From Candidatus Altarchaeales archaeon ex4484_96 (GTDB lineage: Archaea > Altiarchaeota > Altiarchaeia > IMC4 > QMZM01), in NCBI GenBank assembly GCA_002254405.1, contig NJDH01000002.1, positions 1 to 43,236 on the forward strand: a stretch of DNA of 43,236 nucleotides. The letters are read 5' to 3'. The notes under the pieces were generated by a model. That model saw only the letters and a program-made list of their open reading frames with translations, made no database searches and had not been told where the DNA came from. Below, one piece after another: positions 18,965-27,127 of the stretch (the first letter of the stretch is position 1; each line of letters opens with the position of its first letter). The translations under genes were made by a program, and so were the position numbers.

Positions 18965-19097
18965 GCGGGGGTGCCCGAGCTGGTCAAACAACTATGCCTT
19001 ACATTCAAAATAAAACCTGGGGGCTTGTTGGGCTAAAGGGGCACGGTTGAGGGCCGTGTGGTGTAGGCCTACGCGAGTTCGAACCTCGTCCCCCGCA
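18965..19097 (+). tRNA. tRNA-Leu (anticodon GAG) with a 49-nt intron in the D-arm (18988-19036)
   Basis: Acceptor GCGGGGG/CCCCCGC, discriminator A, anticodon arm CACGG-TTGAGGG-CCGTG, long variable arm, T-arm GCGAG-TTCGAAC-CTCGT; removing the insert restores GCCCGAGCTGGTCAAAGGGGC. Confidence 0.92.
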
Positions 19098-19117
19098 TCA
19101 GACTACAATAAAATAAG

Positions 19118-19480
19118 ATGAGAACACACTACGCTGAAGACGTGAACCGGTTAAAGCTCATAGAAGAGCTGAAGAAAGCAGCTAAAGAAAAAGAAGCTGC
19201 TGTGTGGGATAAGATAGCTGAGGAACTATCTCGCTCCAGAAGAAACCGAAGATGCGTTAACGTGTGGAAAATCAATAGATACACAGAGAAAGGTGATATA
19301 GCCTTAATTCCCGGGAAGGTTATGGGTGATGGTATACTCGACCATAAGGTAGAGGTAGCCGCATTCAAGTTCACCGAAAATGCAAAACAAAAAATTAAAA
19401 GCTATGGGGGTAAAACGATATCAATCCCCGAGCTGCTTAAGAAAAACCCCAAGGGTTCGAAAATCAAGATAATATCATAA
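19118..19480 (+). CDS. rpl18e: Ribosomal protein eL18
   Basis: LIEELKKAAKEKEAAVWDKIAEELSRSRRNRRCVNVWKINRYTEKGDIALIPGKVMGDGIL. Confidence 0.96.
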   Translation: MRTHYAEDVNRLKLIEELKKAAKEKEAAVWDKIAEELSRSRRNRRCVNVWKINRYTEKGDIALIPGKVMGDGILDHKVEVAAFKFTENAKQKIKSYGGKTISIPELLKKNPKGSKIKIIS

Positions 19481-19481
19481 A

Positions 19482-19925
19482 ATGATTATTGATGCACGTG
19501 GATGTATTGTAGGGCGGCTGGCCTCACACGTAGCCAAGAAATCGCTCGCAGGAGAACAGGTCATTGTGGTTAACGCCGAGAAAGCGATTATATCGGGAAG
19601 AGATAAAATGATATTATCCGAGGAAAAAGACAAGCAGGATATAAGAAATCTCGGCAACCCCCTGAGAGGGCCTTTCCATCATAAGAGACCCGATAAATAC
19701 CTGAGGAAAGCGATAAGAGGGATGCTTCCCTACAAGAGATACAGGGGCAAAAAAGCCTACGAGAATGTGATGGTTTACGTGGGTCTGCCAAAAGAAGAAA
19801 TCAAAAAAAGGCATGGTATAGAAGTCAAGGACTCGGATTTAATCGAATTAAAGGATGCAAGGAAGAAGGTTAGAAATCACCTGACACTCGGAGAAGTATG
19901 TTCAGCTATTGGAGGAAGATGGTAA
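19482..19925 (+). CDS. rpl13: Ribosomal protein uL13
   Basis: IIDARGCIVGRLASHVAKKSLAGEQVIVVNAEKAIISG... AIRGMLPYKRYRGKKAYENVMVYVGLP. Confidence 0.96.
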   Translation: MIIDARGCIVGRLASHVAKKSLAGEQVIVVNAEKAIISGRDKMILSEEKDKQDIRNLGNPLRGPFHHKRPDKYLRKAIRGMLPYKRYRGKKAYENVMVYVGLPKEEIKKRHGIEVKDSDLIELKDARKKVRNHLTLGEVCSAIGGRW

Positions 19926-20339
19926 ATGGTCGAAGTCGTTAACACAGCAGGTAAAAGAAAAACATCTATTGCCAGAGCATCAATCAAGAAAGGTGCGGGT
20001 AATATGAAAATAAACAGGGTTCCATTAAGCGTATACGGAACCAAGATTGCTAGGATGAAAATAAATGAGATTCTGGTAATAGCATCAAATTACATTAACA
20101 TGAATAAGATAGATATAGACGTTAAGGTAGCAGGAGGGGGGTTCATGGGACAGACTGATGCTGTGATATCATCCATCGCAAGAGGTCTTGTTAAGTGGAG
20201 CAAGGACGAGAAACTACATAACGCGTATCTTGAGTACGATAGGACGGTTATAGCCGGGGATCACAGGCAGACGGAGCCGCATAAGCCCTCCCAGAGCAGG
20301 AAGGGCCCCAGGCATAAAAGACAAAAATCATACAGGTAG
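19926..20339 (+). CDS. rps9: Ribosomal protein uS9
   Basis: VNTAGKRKTSIARASIKKGAGNMKINRVPL... VAGGGFMGQTDAVISSIARGLV... KGPRHKRQKSYR. Confidence 0.97.
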   Translation: MVEVVNTAGKRKTSIARASIKKGAGNMKINRVPLSVYGTKIARMKINEILVIASNYINMNKIDIDVKVAGGGFMGQTDAVISSIARGLVKWSKDEKLHNAYLEYDRTVIAGDHRQTEPHKPSQSRKGPRHKRQKSYR

Positions 20340-20351
20340 ATTAAAAAAAAA

Positions 20352-20549
20352 ATGATTATACCAATCAGGTGTTTCAGCTGTGGTAAACCCATAGCACAGG
20401 ATTGGGAGGAATACTCCAAAAGAGTTGAGAAAGGAGAAAACCCGAAGGATGTTCTGGATTCGCTGGGGCATACCCGATACTGTTGCCGCAGGATGTTCAT
20501 ATCTCACTCGGAATCCATTGATGAGATAATGAAATATAAAAAGATATAA
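20352..20549 (+). CDS. rpoN: RNA polymerase subunit Rpo10 (RpoN)
   Basis: [25 protein letters not shown]... [18 protein letters not shown]. Confidence 0.97.
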   Translation: MIIPIRCFSCGKPIAQDWEEYSKRVEKGENPKDVLDSLGHTRYCCRRMFISHSESIDEIMKYKKI

Positions 20550-20551
20550 AA

Positions 20552-20740
20552 ATGGTTGAAGAAGCAACATACACCAGATACGAGAAAGCAAGGCTCATCG
20601 GGGCGCGAGCCCTCCAGATAAAGATGGGGGCACCCCTACTAATGAACCCGCCCGAAAACGTTAAAAGACCGATAGATATCGCCAAGCTAGAGCTTAAAGC
20701 AGGCATATTACCTATTACTGTTAAAAGAAAAACAAAATGA
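20552..20740 (+). CDS. rpoK: RNA polymerase subunit Rpo6 (RpoK)
   Basis: [25 protein letters not shown]... [20 protein letters not shown]. Confidence 0.96.
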   Translation: MVEEATYTRYEKARLIGARALQIKMGAPLLMNPPENVKRPIDIAKLELKAGILPITVKRKTK

Positions 20741-21420
20741 CCGAGGAAACAACAGTCAACATAGAGGACGAGCTACTGGTGCCATTAGATGATTATCTGT
20801 CTAATGGAGTGCATGTAGGCCTAAAATACAAGATGGCTGACATGGAGGAATTCGTCTACAAGACCAGGAGAAACAAGCTTTCGGTTTTTGATGTCAGAAA
20901 AATAGATGAGCGGATACGTATCGCCGCAGATTTTATCTCCAGATACACACCAGAGGACGTATTGGTGGTCTCCAACCGGGTTTATGGAAGAAAACCGATA
21001 AAAAAGCTGTCAGAATATACGAAAATAAAGGCTATAACCTCCCGTTTTGTTTCAGGCACGCTCACCAACCCAAACATACAATTTTACATGGAACCCAAGC
21101 TTTTGATTGTAACAGACCCCAGCAGCGACCAGCAGGCAATAAAAGAGTCCTCTGCGATGGGCATACCCGTGGTGGCTATATGCGACACCAACACCAGAAT
21201 CAAAAACATAGATTATATAATACCATCCAACAACAAAGGGAAGAATTCGCTTGCCCTGATTTACTGGATATTAACAAGAGAGATACTTAAAAGAGGGGGT
21301 GTTAAAAAATTCGACGCCAGCATAGAGGATTACATATCAAAGGCTGAACCCCAACCTTATCTCATAAAAATGCAGGAAATCCAGAGAAGACAGAGGATGA
21401 AAAGAAAAAGAAAGAGATAG
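20737..21420 (+). CDS. rps2: Ribosomal protein uS2
   Basis: [46 protein letters not shown]... [31 protein letters not shown]. Confidence 0.96.
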   Translation: MTEETTVNIEDELLVPLDDYLSNGVHVGLKYKMADMEEFVYKTRRNKLSVFDVRKIDERIRIAADFISRYTPEDVLVVSNRVYGRKPIKKLSEYTKIKAITSRFVSGTLTNPNIQFYMEPKLLIVTDPSSDQQAIKESSAMGIPVVAICDTNTRIKNIDYIIPSNNKGKNSLALIYWILTREILKRGGVKKFDASIEDYISKAEPQPYLIKMQEIQRRQRMKRKRKR

Positions 21421-21421
21421 A

Positions 21422-22687
21422 TTATAATCTTCCCTGGTATGCTGTTTTATCTGCGAGTTCCTCTTCTATTCTCATAAGCTGGTTGTATTTAGCGTTTCGC
21501 TCAGACCTGCATGGAGCGCCTGATTTAATCTGGCCTGTACCTAAACCTACAACCAAATCGGCTATGTATGAATCCTCTGTTTCTCCGCTTCTGTGTGATA
21601 CCATGGTGTTCCACCCATTTTTTGATGCGAGAGAGTGGGCTTCGATGCTTTCTGTTATGGTTCCAATCTGGTTTATTTTCAATAGGAGGGCATTACAGGC
21701 TTTTTTATCTATCGCCTGCCTTATCCTTTCCACATTAGTCACCAGCAAATCATCCCCCACAATCTGGAGTTTATCTTTAAAGTATTCTGTGAAGCGAATC
21801 CAGGAATACCAGTCATCCTCAGCGAAAGGATCTTCAAGCGAGACGATTGGATATTTGTTGAGCATCCTCTCATAGAGGGTTCCCAGCTCAGACCCGCTTA
21901 TTTTCTCCCCCCCGATAAGGTATTTACCGTTCTGGTAGAAACTGGATGCGGCTGCATCCATTCCCAGCTCGATTTCCTTAGAGTAGCCTAATTCATCAAC
22001 AGCCTCAAGTATGAGCTCAAGAGGCTCTTCTGGTTTAATCAGGGGAGGTGCGAATCCCCCCTCATCCCCAACGTTAATCGAGTTCATGCCGTATTTTCTT
22101 TTAAGTAAGTCTTTAAGCTCAATATATGTTTCAGAGCACATCATAACAGCCTGTTTGAAGTTGGCTGCCCCGGTTGGAAGAATCATGTACTCTTGGATAT
22201 CAAGTTTATTACCCGCGTGCTCTCCCCCGTTTATCACGTTCATGGAGGGGGTGGGCAGTATCAGTCTCTTGTTTGATGCAAGCTGTCCTATTCTCTCATA
22301 GAGGGGGATATTCAATTCTCTTGCGGAGGCTCTTGTAAGGCACATGCTGACTCCCAGTATAGCGTTAGCGCCTAATTTGGATTTATTTACGGTGCCATCC
22401 AGTTCAATCATCAGGTTATCGATTTCTTTTTGGTTGCGGCAGTCCATTCCTGCTATTTCCCTGGATATTATGTTGTTTACGTTATCTACTGCCCTAAGCA
22501 CTCCCTTGCCGTGATAGTTTTGATTGCCGTCTCTTAGCTCCAAGGCCTCGTGTATTCCCGTGCTGGCTCCCGAGGGTAGTATAGCCCGAACCTGTGATTT
22601 ATCTGTTGACATCTCCACCTCGACCGTGGGGTTGCCGCGTGAGTCTAATACCTGCCTTGCCTTGGTTTTTGTTATTTCATATGCCAT
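21422..22687 (-). CDS. eno: Enolase
   Basis: ITKTKARQVLDSRGNPTVEVEM... GASTGIHEALELRDG... SLEDPFAEDDW... MVSHRSGETEDSYIADLVVG. Confidence 0.97.
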   Translation of the reverse strand: MAYEITKTKARQVLDSRGNPTVEVEMSTDKSQVRAILPSGASTGIHEALELRDGNQNYHGKGVLRAVDNVNNIISREIAGMDCRNQKEIDNLMIELDGTVNKSKLGANAILGVSMCLTRASARELNIPLYERIGQLASNKRLILPTPSMNVINGGEHAGNKLDIQEYMILPTGAANFKQAVMMCSETYIELKDLLKRKYGMNSINVGDEGGFAPPLIKPEEPLELILEAVDELGYSKEIELGMDAAASSFYQNGKYLIGGEKISGSELGTLYERMLNKYPIVSLEDPFAEDDWYSWIRFTEYFKDKLQIVGDDLLVTNVERIRQAIDKKACNALLLKINQIGTITESIEAHSLASKNGWNTMVSHRSGETEDSYIADLVVGLGTGQIKSGAPCRSERNAKYNQLMRIEEELADKTAYQGRL

Positions 22688-22728
22688 TTTATCTACTATT
22701 TTATGGTTGAATATTTAAAAGATAGATT

Positions 22729-22746
22729 ATAATGATTAATCATTAT
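22729..22746. promoter_or_regulatory. Perfect 18-bp palindrome ATAATGATTAATCATTAT in the eno/ferredoxin intergenic region
   Basis: Read directly; identical to its reverse complement; 14 nt upstream of the ferredoxin ATG. Confidence 0.6.
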
Positions 22747-22760
22747 GAACGGTATTTAAA

Positions 22761-22943
22761 ATGGCAGACATACAAATCGACAAGGAAGCGTGTATAGGAT
22801 GCGGAGTATGCGTAAACAGCTGCCCTGTGGGAATATTCGAGATGGAAAACGACAAAGCCGCAACCAACGGCAACGTAGATGACTGCACCCTGTGCAAGAC
22901 ATGTGAAAGCTCATGCCCTGCTGGAGCAATAACCGTTACCTGA
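22761..22943 (+). CDS. 2x[4Fe-4S] ferredoxin
   Basis: CIGCGVCVNSCPVG and CTLCKTCESSCPAG motifs; 60 aa. Confidence 0.95.
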   Translation: MADIQIDKEACIGCGVCVNSCPVGIFEMENDKAATNGNVDDCTLCKTCESSCPAGAITVT

Positions 22944-23631
22944 GTGAATCCCTAATTTGAGAGAGACCAGGCTCATCTAATCTATCGGATAACTGGCCAT
23001 CCCCCATCAGATAAACGCTATCGGATAACTCAGACAGCGCAAGATCGTGGGATGCGATAACAACAGTATGAGTCCTCTGAAGCTCGTCTATGAGCTCCAT
23101 GAAATCCCCCCGAATCCAGGGGTCAAGACCGAGAGTAGGCTCATCCAATACCAGAATATCTGGGCCCATTGATAATACGGTAGCAATAGAAACCCTTTTC
23201 TTCTCCCCGAAACTCAGGTGATTCGAGGATTTAACCCCATACCCCTCTAAACCGACGACATCAAGGGCTTTAGCCACCTTATCCTCAAGCTCTTTACCCT
23301 TGATGCCCGCATTAAGCGGACCGAATGCAACATCCTCATAAACCGATGGCATGAAAAGCTGGTCATCTGGGTTTTGGAATACCACACCAACATTACTGCG
23401 AATTAATTTAAGGTTTTTTTCATTCACATCAAGACCCACAACCCTAAGCTTACCCCGGGCAGGGCGCAAGATACCATTGAGATGTAAAAGCAACGTTGTC
23501 TTGCCTGAACCGTTGGGTCCGATAAGGCAAACAGACTCGTTTCGTCTAACCCTCAGGTTAATATCTCTCAGAGCCAAGCTACCATCAGGGTAGGTGTAGC
23601 CTAAACCCGATGCCTCAATAACATATTCCAT
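22936..23631 (-). CDS. cbiO: Cobalt/nickel ECF transporter ATPase CbiO
   Basis: GPNGSGKTT, VFQNPDDQLFMPSVYEDVAFGPLN, LSFGEKKRVSIA; start placed at MEYVIEASGLGYTYPDG. Confidence 0.93.
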   Translation of the reverse strand: MEYVIEASGLGYTYPDGSLALRDINLRVRRNESVCLIGPNGSGKTTLLLHLNGILRPARGKLRVVGLDVNEKNLKLIRSNVGVVFQNPDDQLFMPSVYEDVAFGPLNAGIKGKELEDKVAKALDVVGLEGYGVKSSNHLSFGEKKRVSIATVLSMGPDILVLDEPTLGLDPWIRGDFMELIDELQRTHTVVIASHDLALSELSDSVYLMGDGQLSDRLDEPGLSQIRDSLR

Positions 23632-23632
23632 T

Positions 23633-24355
23633 TTACCAGATGGATACAATAGATGAAAAAATAAACATAAAAAAGACATAAACAAAGTCTGTGTAGGTTA
23701 AACAGCTGGTTTTGATTGGTTTAATATCGCCTGTGAAACCCCGCGAGCACATAGACTGATAGACTCTCTCCCCGCGCTCATAGCTTCTGATGAAAAGAGC
23801 ACCTATTATGTTGCCTGCAGTTCTAAGCGAATCAATTAGCTCCATATGGTGCGCTCTTGAATCCCTGGCCTTTTTCATCCAATAAAACTCATCAACAAGA
23901 ACAAACATATAACGATACATGAAGGATACGACCTGGATTAATACCCTGGGTGTTTTTAGTTTCTCAAACCCGGCCAGCAGATCATTGAAGGATGATGTTG
24001 ATATAAGCAAAATCATGCAAAGAAGCGAAAGCGATGATTTAACCAACACATTAAATAAAAGCATGAAACCGCCTTCCCCCATAAAAGGCAGGGATAAGAC
24101 AACCAGTAGGCTGAAAGGCAGTAGCACAACAAAGCGTTTTAAAGCAAATACTGGCGGTATTCTCGAAGCAATAAACAAAACCAGCAATATGAAAAAATAC
24201 AATATAAACCTGTGTATCGCTTCAATCGGGGTTAGTACTATAATGAAGACAAGCAACAGCAGGGTTATTATCTTGGATCTGGAATCCAGCCTGTGCATAA
24301 ACGAGTTAATCCGGGTGTGTTTGTCTAAAAACTCATGCTCCATTTTTTTTCTCAA
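23633..24355 (-). CDS. cbiQ: ECF transporter T component CbiQ
   Basis: HTRINSFMHRLDSRSKIITLLLLV start, ARDSRAHHM and MCSRGF motifs, multi-TM. Confidence 0.9.
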   Translation of the reverse strand: MRKKMEHEFLDKHTRINSFMHRLDSRSKIITLLLLVFIIVLTPIEAIHRFILYFFILLVLFIASRIPPVFALKRFVVLLPFSLLVVLSLPFMGEGGFMLLFNVLVKSSLSLLCMILLISTSSFNDLLAGFEKLKTPRVLIQVVSFMYRYMFVLVDEFYWMKKARDSRAHHMELIDSLRTAGNIIGALFIRSYERGERVYQSMCSRGFTGDIKPIKTSCLTYTDFVYVFFMFIFSSIVSIW

Positions 24356-24635
24356 GTAAACTGCCTATCACATAGACAAACACAAACATCAATAAAACCC
24401 CGGTTAACCCGGCAAAAGAAGCCGCCAGGCTCTCGTTTGGTAGCAAGCTTAGCTCATAGTCGGGCATAGGTGATGTAAAAAGCGGCTCTGATTCCAGGGT
24501 AGTCCATTGACCTCTCTCACCTAATATTTGCGCAACCCACTCAAGACCATCGGGATCGGATGAGGCATAAAGTGAGACTATTGAAGATAATAATATAGCA
24601 ATAACCAAACCCCATATAACATAATCATCGCCCAT
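24333..24635 (-). CDS. CbiN/NikN-like small membrane component (PDGLE domain)
   Basis: SDPDGLEWVAQ motif between two TM segments; located between cbiM and cbiQ. Confidence 0.85.
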   Translation of the reverse strand: MGDDYVIWGLVIAILLSSIVSLYASSDPDGLEWVAQILGERGQWTTLESEPLFTSPMPDYELSLLPNESLAASFAGLTGVLLMFVFVYVIGSLLEKKNGA

Positions 24636-24636
24636 C

Positions 24637-25278
24637 TTATATCTTCTCCAGTTTAAGCAAATCAGGTCTCACCCTCATAATATAAGCGAGTGATGTGAAG
24701 GTCAGCGCAGCCTCAATCAAACCCACAAAAGCGTGAACGCTTACCATAAGAGGAACCGAAACCCCGAGAGGAGAGAAACCAGATAAGGATATCTCCATAG
24801 CGCAGAAAAAAGAGGCTAAAACAACAGAAATCCATGCTGAGGCTGCCGCCCCGATTAATAATGCGTTTCTCCCTTCTATTTTTTTACTCAGCTGGCTGTA
24901 AAGGTAGTATCCCCCTATTGTTCCGATAAAGCCCATATTGAACATGTTAGCTCCCAAGGCGGTTATGCCTCCGTCCTGGAATACCAAAGCCTGAACGATG
25001 AAAACGCAGGCCATAACAATGGAGGCTGTATAGGGTCCCAGCAGAACGGCTGCGAGTACTGAGCCGAGTATATGGCCTGATGTGCCCCCAAAAACAACCA
25101 GATTGACGTTAAGCATCTGTCCCGCGAAAATGAAGGCCGCCAGAACACCCATTAAGGGAACCTTCTTTTCCCCCAGCCTATCGTTTGTTTTTTTGATGGC
25201 ATAGGCTAGTATGATAATGCTGATAATCCACATCAGTGTCCATATCTGGGTGCAAAGAAACCCGTCAGGTATGTGCAT
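24637..25278 (-). CDS. cbiM: ECF transporter S component CbiM
   Basis: MHIPDGFLCTQIW start, GGTSGHILGSVLAAVLLGPYTASIVMACVFIVQALVFQDGGITALGANMFNMGFIG. Confidence 0.96.
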   Translation of the reverse strand: MHIPDGFLCTQIWTLMWIISIIILAYAIKKTNDRLGEKKVPLMGVLAAFIFAGQMLNVNLVVFGGTSGHILGSVLAAVLLGPYTASIVMACVFIVQALVFQDGGITALGANMFNMGFIGTIGGYYLYSQLSKKIEGRNALLIGAAASAWISVVLASFFCAMEISLSGFSPLGVSVPLMVSVHAFVGLIEAALTFTSLAYIMRVRPDLLKLEKI

Positions 25279-25309
25279 TTTATCTATATAGTATTACGAT
25301 AATAAGAAA

Positions 25310-25326
25310 GGTGTTACCAGGTGTTA
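25310..25326. promoter_or_regulatory. Direct repeat GGTGTTA-N3-GGTGTTA, candidate NikR operator
   Basis: GGTGTTA at 25310-25316 and 25320-25326 (10-bp phasing) between cbiM and nikR. Confidence 0.4.
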
Positions 25327-25360
25327 AGTTTTTAAATAAACGTGCTACCAATATATTCTA

Positions 25361-25777
25361 ATGGACAAACAACACACGCAAAGAATAGGAGTCTCACTAC
25401 CACCTAAACTGCTGGATAAATTCGACAACATGATAGGAGAGATGGGATACAACAACAGATCAGAGGCCATAAGAGACGCAATAAGAAACTACATGCTCAA
25501 AAACCAGCTCAAAGACGAAGGAGGGGATGGAGTTGGGGTAATACTGATAACATACGACCACCACAGGCGCGGAGTAACCGAGTTAATAACCGATATACAG
25601 CATCACCACATTAGTGTCATAGAATCCAGTACCCACCTGCACCTGGACAAAAACAACTGCATGGAACTGATAATAGTGAGAGGAGAGATACGGGAAATAC
25701 AAAAAATCAAAAACAAGCTAAGCTCGGTGGCAGGAGTCAAACAAACAGAGCTGATAATCACATCAACAATCAGATAA
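25361..25777 (+). CDS. nikR: Nickel-responsive regulator NikR (ribbon-helix-helix)
   Basis: QRIGVSLPPKLLDKFDNMIGEMGYNNRSEAIRDAIRNYM, C-terminal YDHHRRGVTELITDIQHHH ... HLHLDKNNCMELIIVRG. Confidence 0.95.
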   Translation: MDKQHTQRIGVSLPPKLLDKFDNMIGEMGYNNRSEAIRDAIRNYMLKNQLKDEGGDGVGVILITYDHHRRGVTELITDIQHHHISVIESSTHLHLDKNNCMELIIVRGEIREIQKIKNKLSSVAGVKQTELIITSTIR

Positions 25778-25785
25778 TACATATC

Positions 25786-27075
25786 TTATTTCGCCTTCTC
25801 CCACCTTTTAATCTCAAGAACCTGAGAAAGAGTGGAACCCTTTTTTATCTCGGACCTCACCCTGTTTTCTCTTTCAAACACATCCATGGCACGATTAGCC
25901 ACCTCCAACGCATCCTCTTTTGGGACAACCACCACACCATCAGCATCCCCCACCACCCAATCACCCGGCCTAACGGTCATTTGGCCGCATGATATGGGTA
26001 TGTTTATTTCCCCCATACCCTTGGGTTCGCCTGCAGCAGGCTTAATCTCCCTGGCAAAAACATTAAAACCCAACCCCCTTATCTCTTTAATATCCCTAAC
26101 CGCACCATCAACAACAACAGCAGCAATCTTCTTTCTAACACAGCTTTCGGATGCCAGCTCACCCCACACAGCCTTCCCAGTGCCACCAGCATCCACCACA
26201 ATAACGTCTCCCTCACCGGCTTCATCAATAGCCTCAATAGGTTTAGCCCAGTCCCCAGGATAGGTTTTCACCGTAACCGCAGGCCCCATAAAACCAGCAC
26301 CCGAGAAAAGCCTGATACCCTCCATAACACCAGCCCGATGCATAGCATCGCTTATATTAGCTGTTGAAACCCGCTTATAAACCTCGCGCGGTTCAATGAA
26401 TCTCTTATAAAGCGTGCTTTTAACTGGTTTCTTCAAACTCATCGCCTTTTTAATATCTTTTGTGGCCTTAGCAGCATCCGAAGCTTTAGTAATCGCACCA
26501 CCCACTATGACAATACAGGCCCCGTTTATTACGGCTTTAGCCGCAGACTCCGAGTTTAATCCGCCCGCAACAGCTAAAGGAGTTTTTATTTTACCAGACA
26601 GCCTTAATAGAACATCCAAGGGATCTACACCAGACATCTGCTGGTCTATGCTAACATGCACGCAAATGAAATCAACTCCCAGCTCCTCAAGTGCCAGGGC
26701 TCTATTTATGGGATCGGCTACGTTCATCAAATCGGCCATAATCATGCAACCATAGTTTCTGCCAGCTGAAACAGCCTCCCTTATCGTGGAATCATCAGTA
26801 ACCCCCAAAACAACGACAACATCAGCTCCCGCCTTACAAGCAGCTTCAACCTCAAAGCGGCCGGTGTCCATGACCTTCATATCAGCAACAATTTTTTTGT
26901 CAGGGAACAACCTGCGCAACTCCCTTACAGAATCAAGTCCCTCGCTTTTGATTAATGGGGTGCCCACCTCAATCCAGTCAACCCCCCCTGCAGCCGACTC
27001 ACGGGCTGTCTTAATCGCTCTTTTAAGATTGACATAGTCTAGTGCAACCTGCAATATGGGAAAAGAAGTGCTCAT
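25786..27075 (-). CDS. Bifunctional 3-hexulose-6-phosphate synthase / RraA-like protein
   Basis: N-terminal LQVALDYVNLKRAIKTARESAAGGVDWIEVGTPLIKSEG...IVADMKVMDTG (HPS); C-terminal RraA-like NISDAMHRAGVM...GDWVVGDADGVVVVPKEDA. Confidence 0.9.
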   Translation of the reverse strand: MSTSFPILQVALDYVNLKRAIKTARESAAGGVDWIEVGTPLIKSEGLDSVRELRRLFPDKKIVADMKVMDTGRFEVEAACKAGADVVVVLGVTDDSTIREAVSAGRNYGCMIMADLMNVADPINRALALEELGVDFICVHVSIDQQMSGVDPLDVLLRLSGKIKTPLAVAGGLNSESAAKAVINGACIVIVGGAITKASDAAKATKDIKKAMSLKKPVKSTLYKRFIEPREVYKRVSTANISDAMHRAGVMEGIRLFSGAGFMGPAVTVKTYPGDWAKPIEAIDEAGEGDVIVVDAGGTGKAVWGELASESCVRKKIAAVVVDGAVRDIKEIRGLGFNVFAREIKPAAGEPKGMGEINIPISCGQMTVRPGDWVVGDADGVVVVPKEDALEVANRAMDVFERENRVRSEIKKGSTLSQVLEIKRWEKAK

Positions 27076-27127
27076 GATAAATAGATTAGAAAATAAAAAG
27101 AAAAAAGAAAAAAAAGAGGGGGGTATT

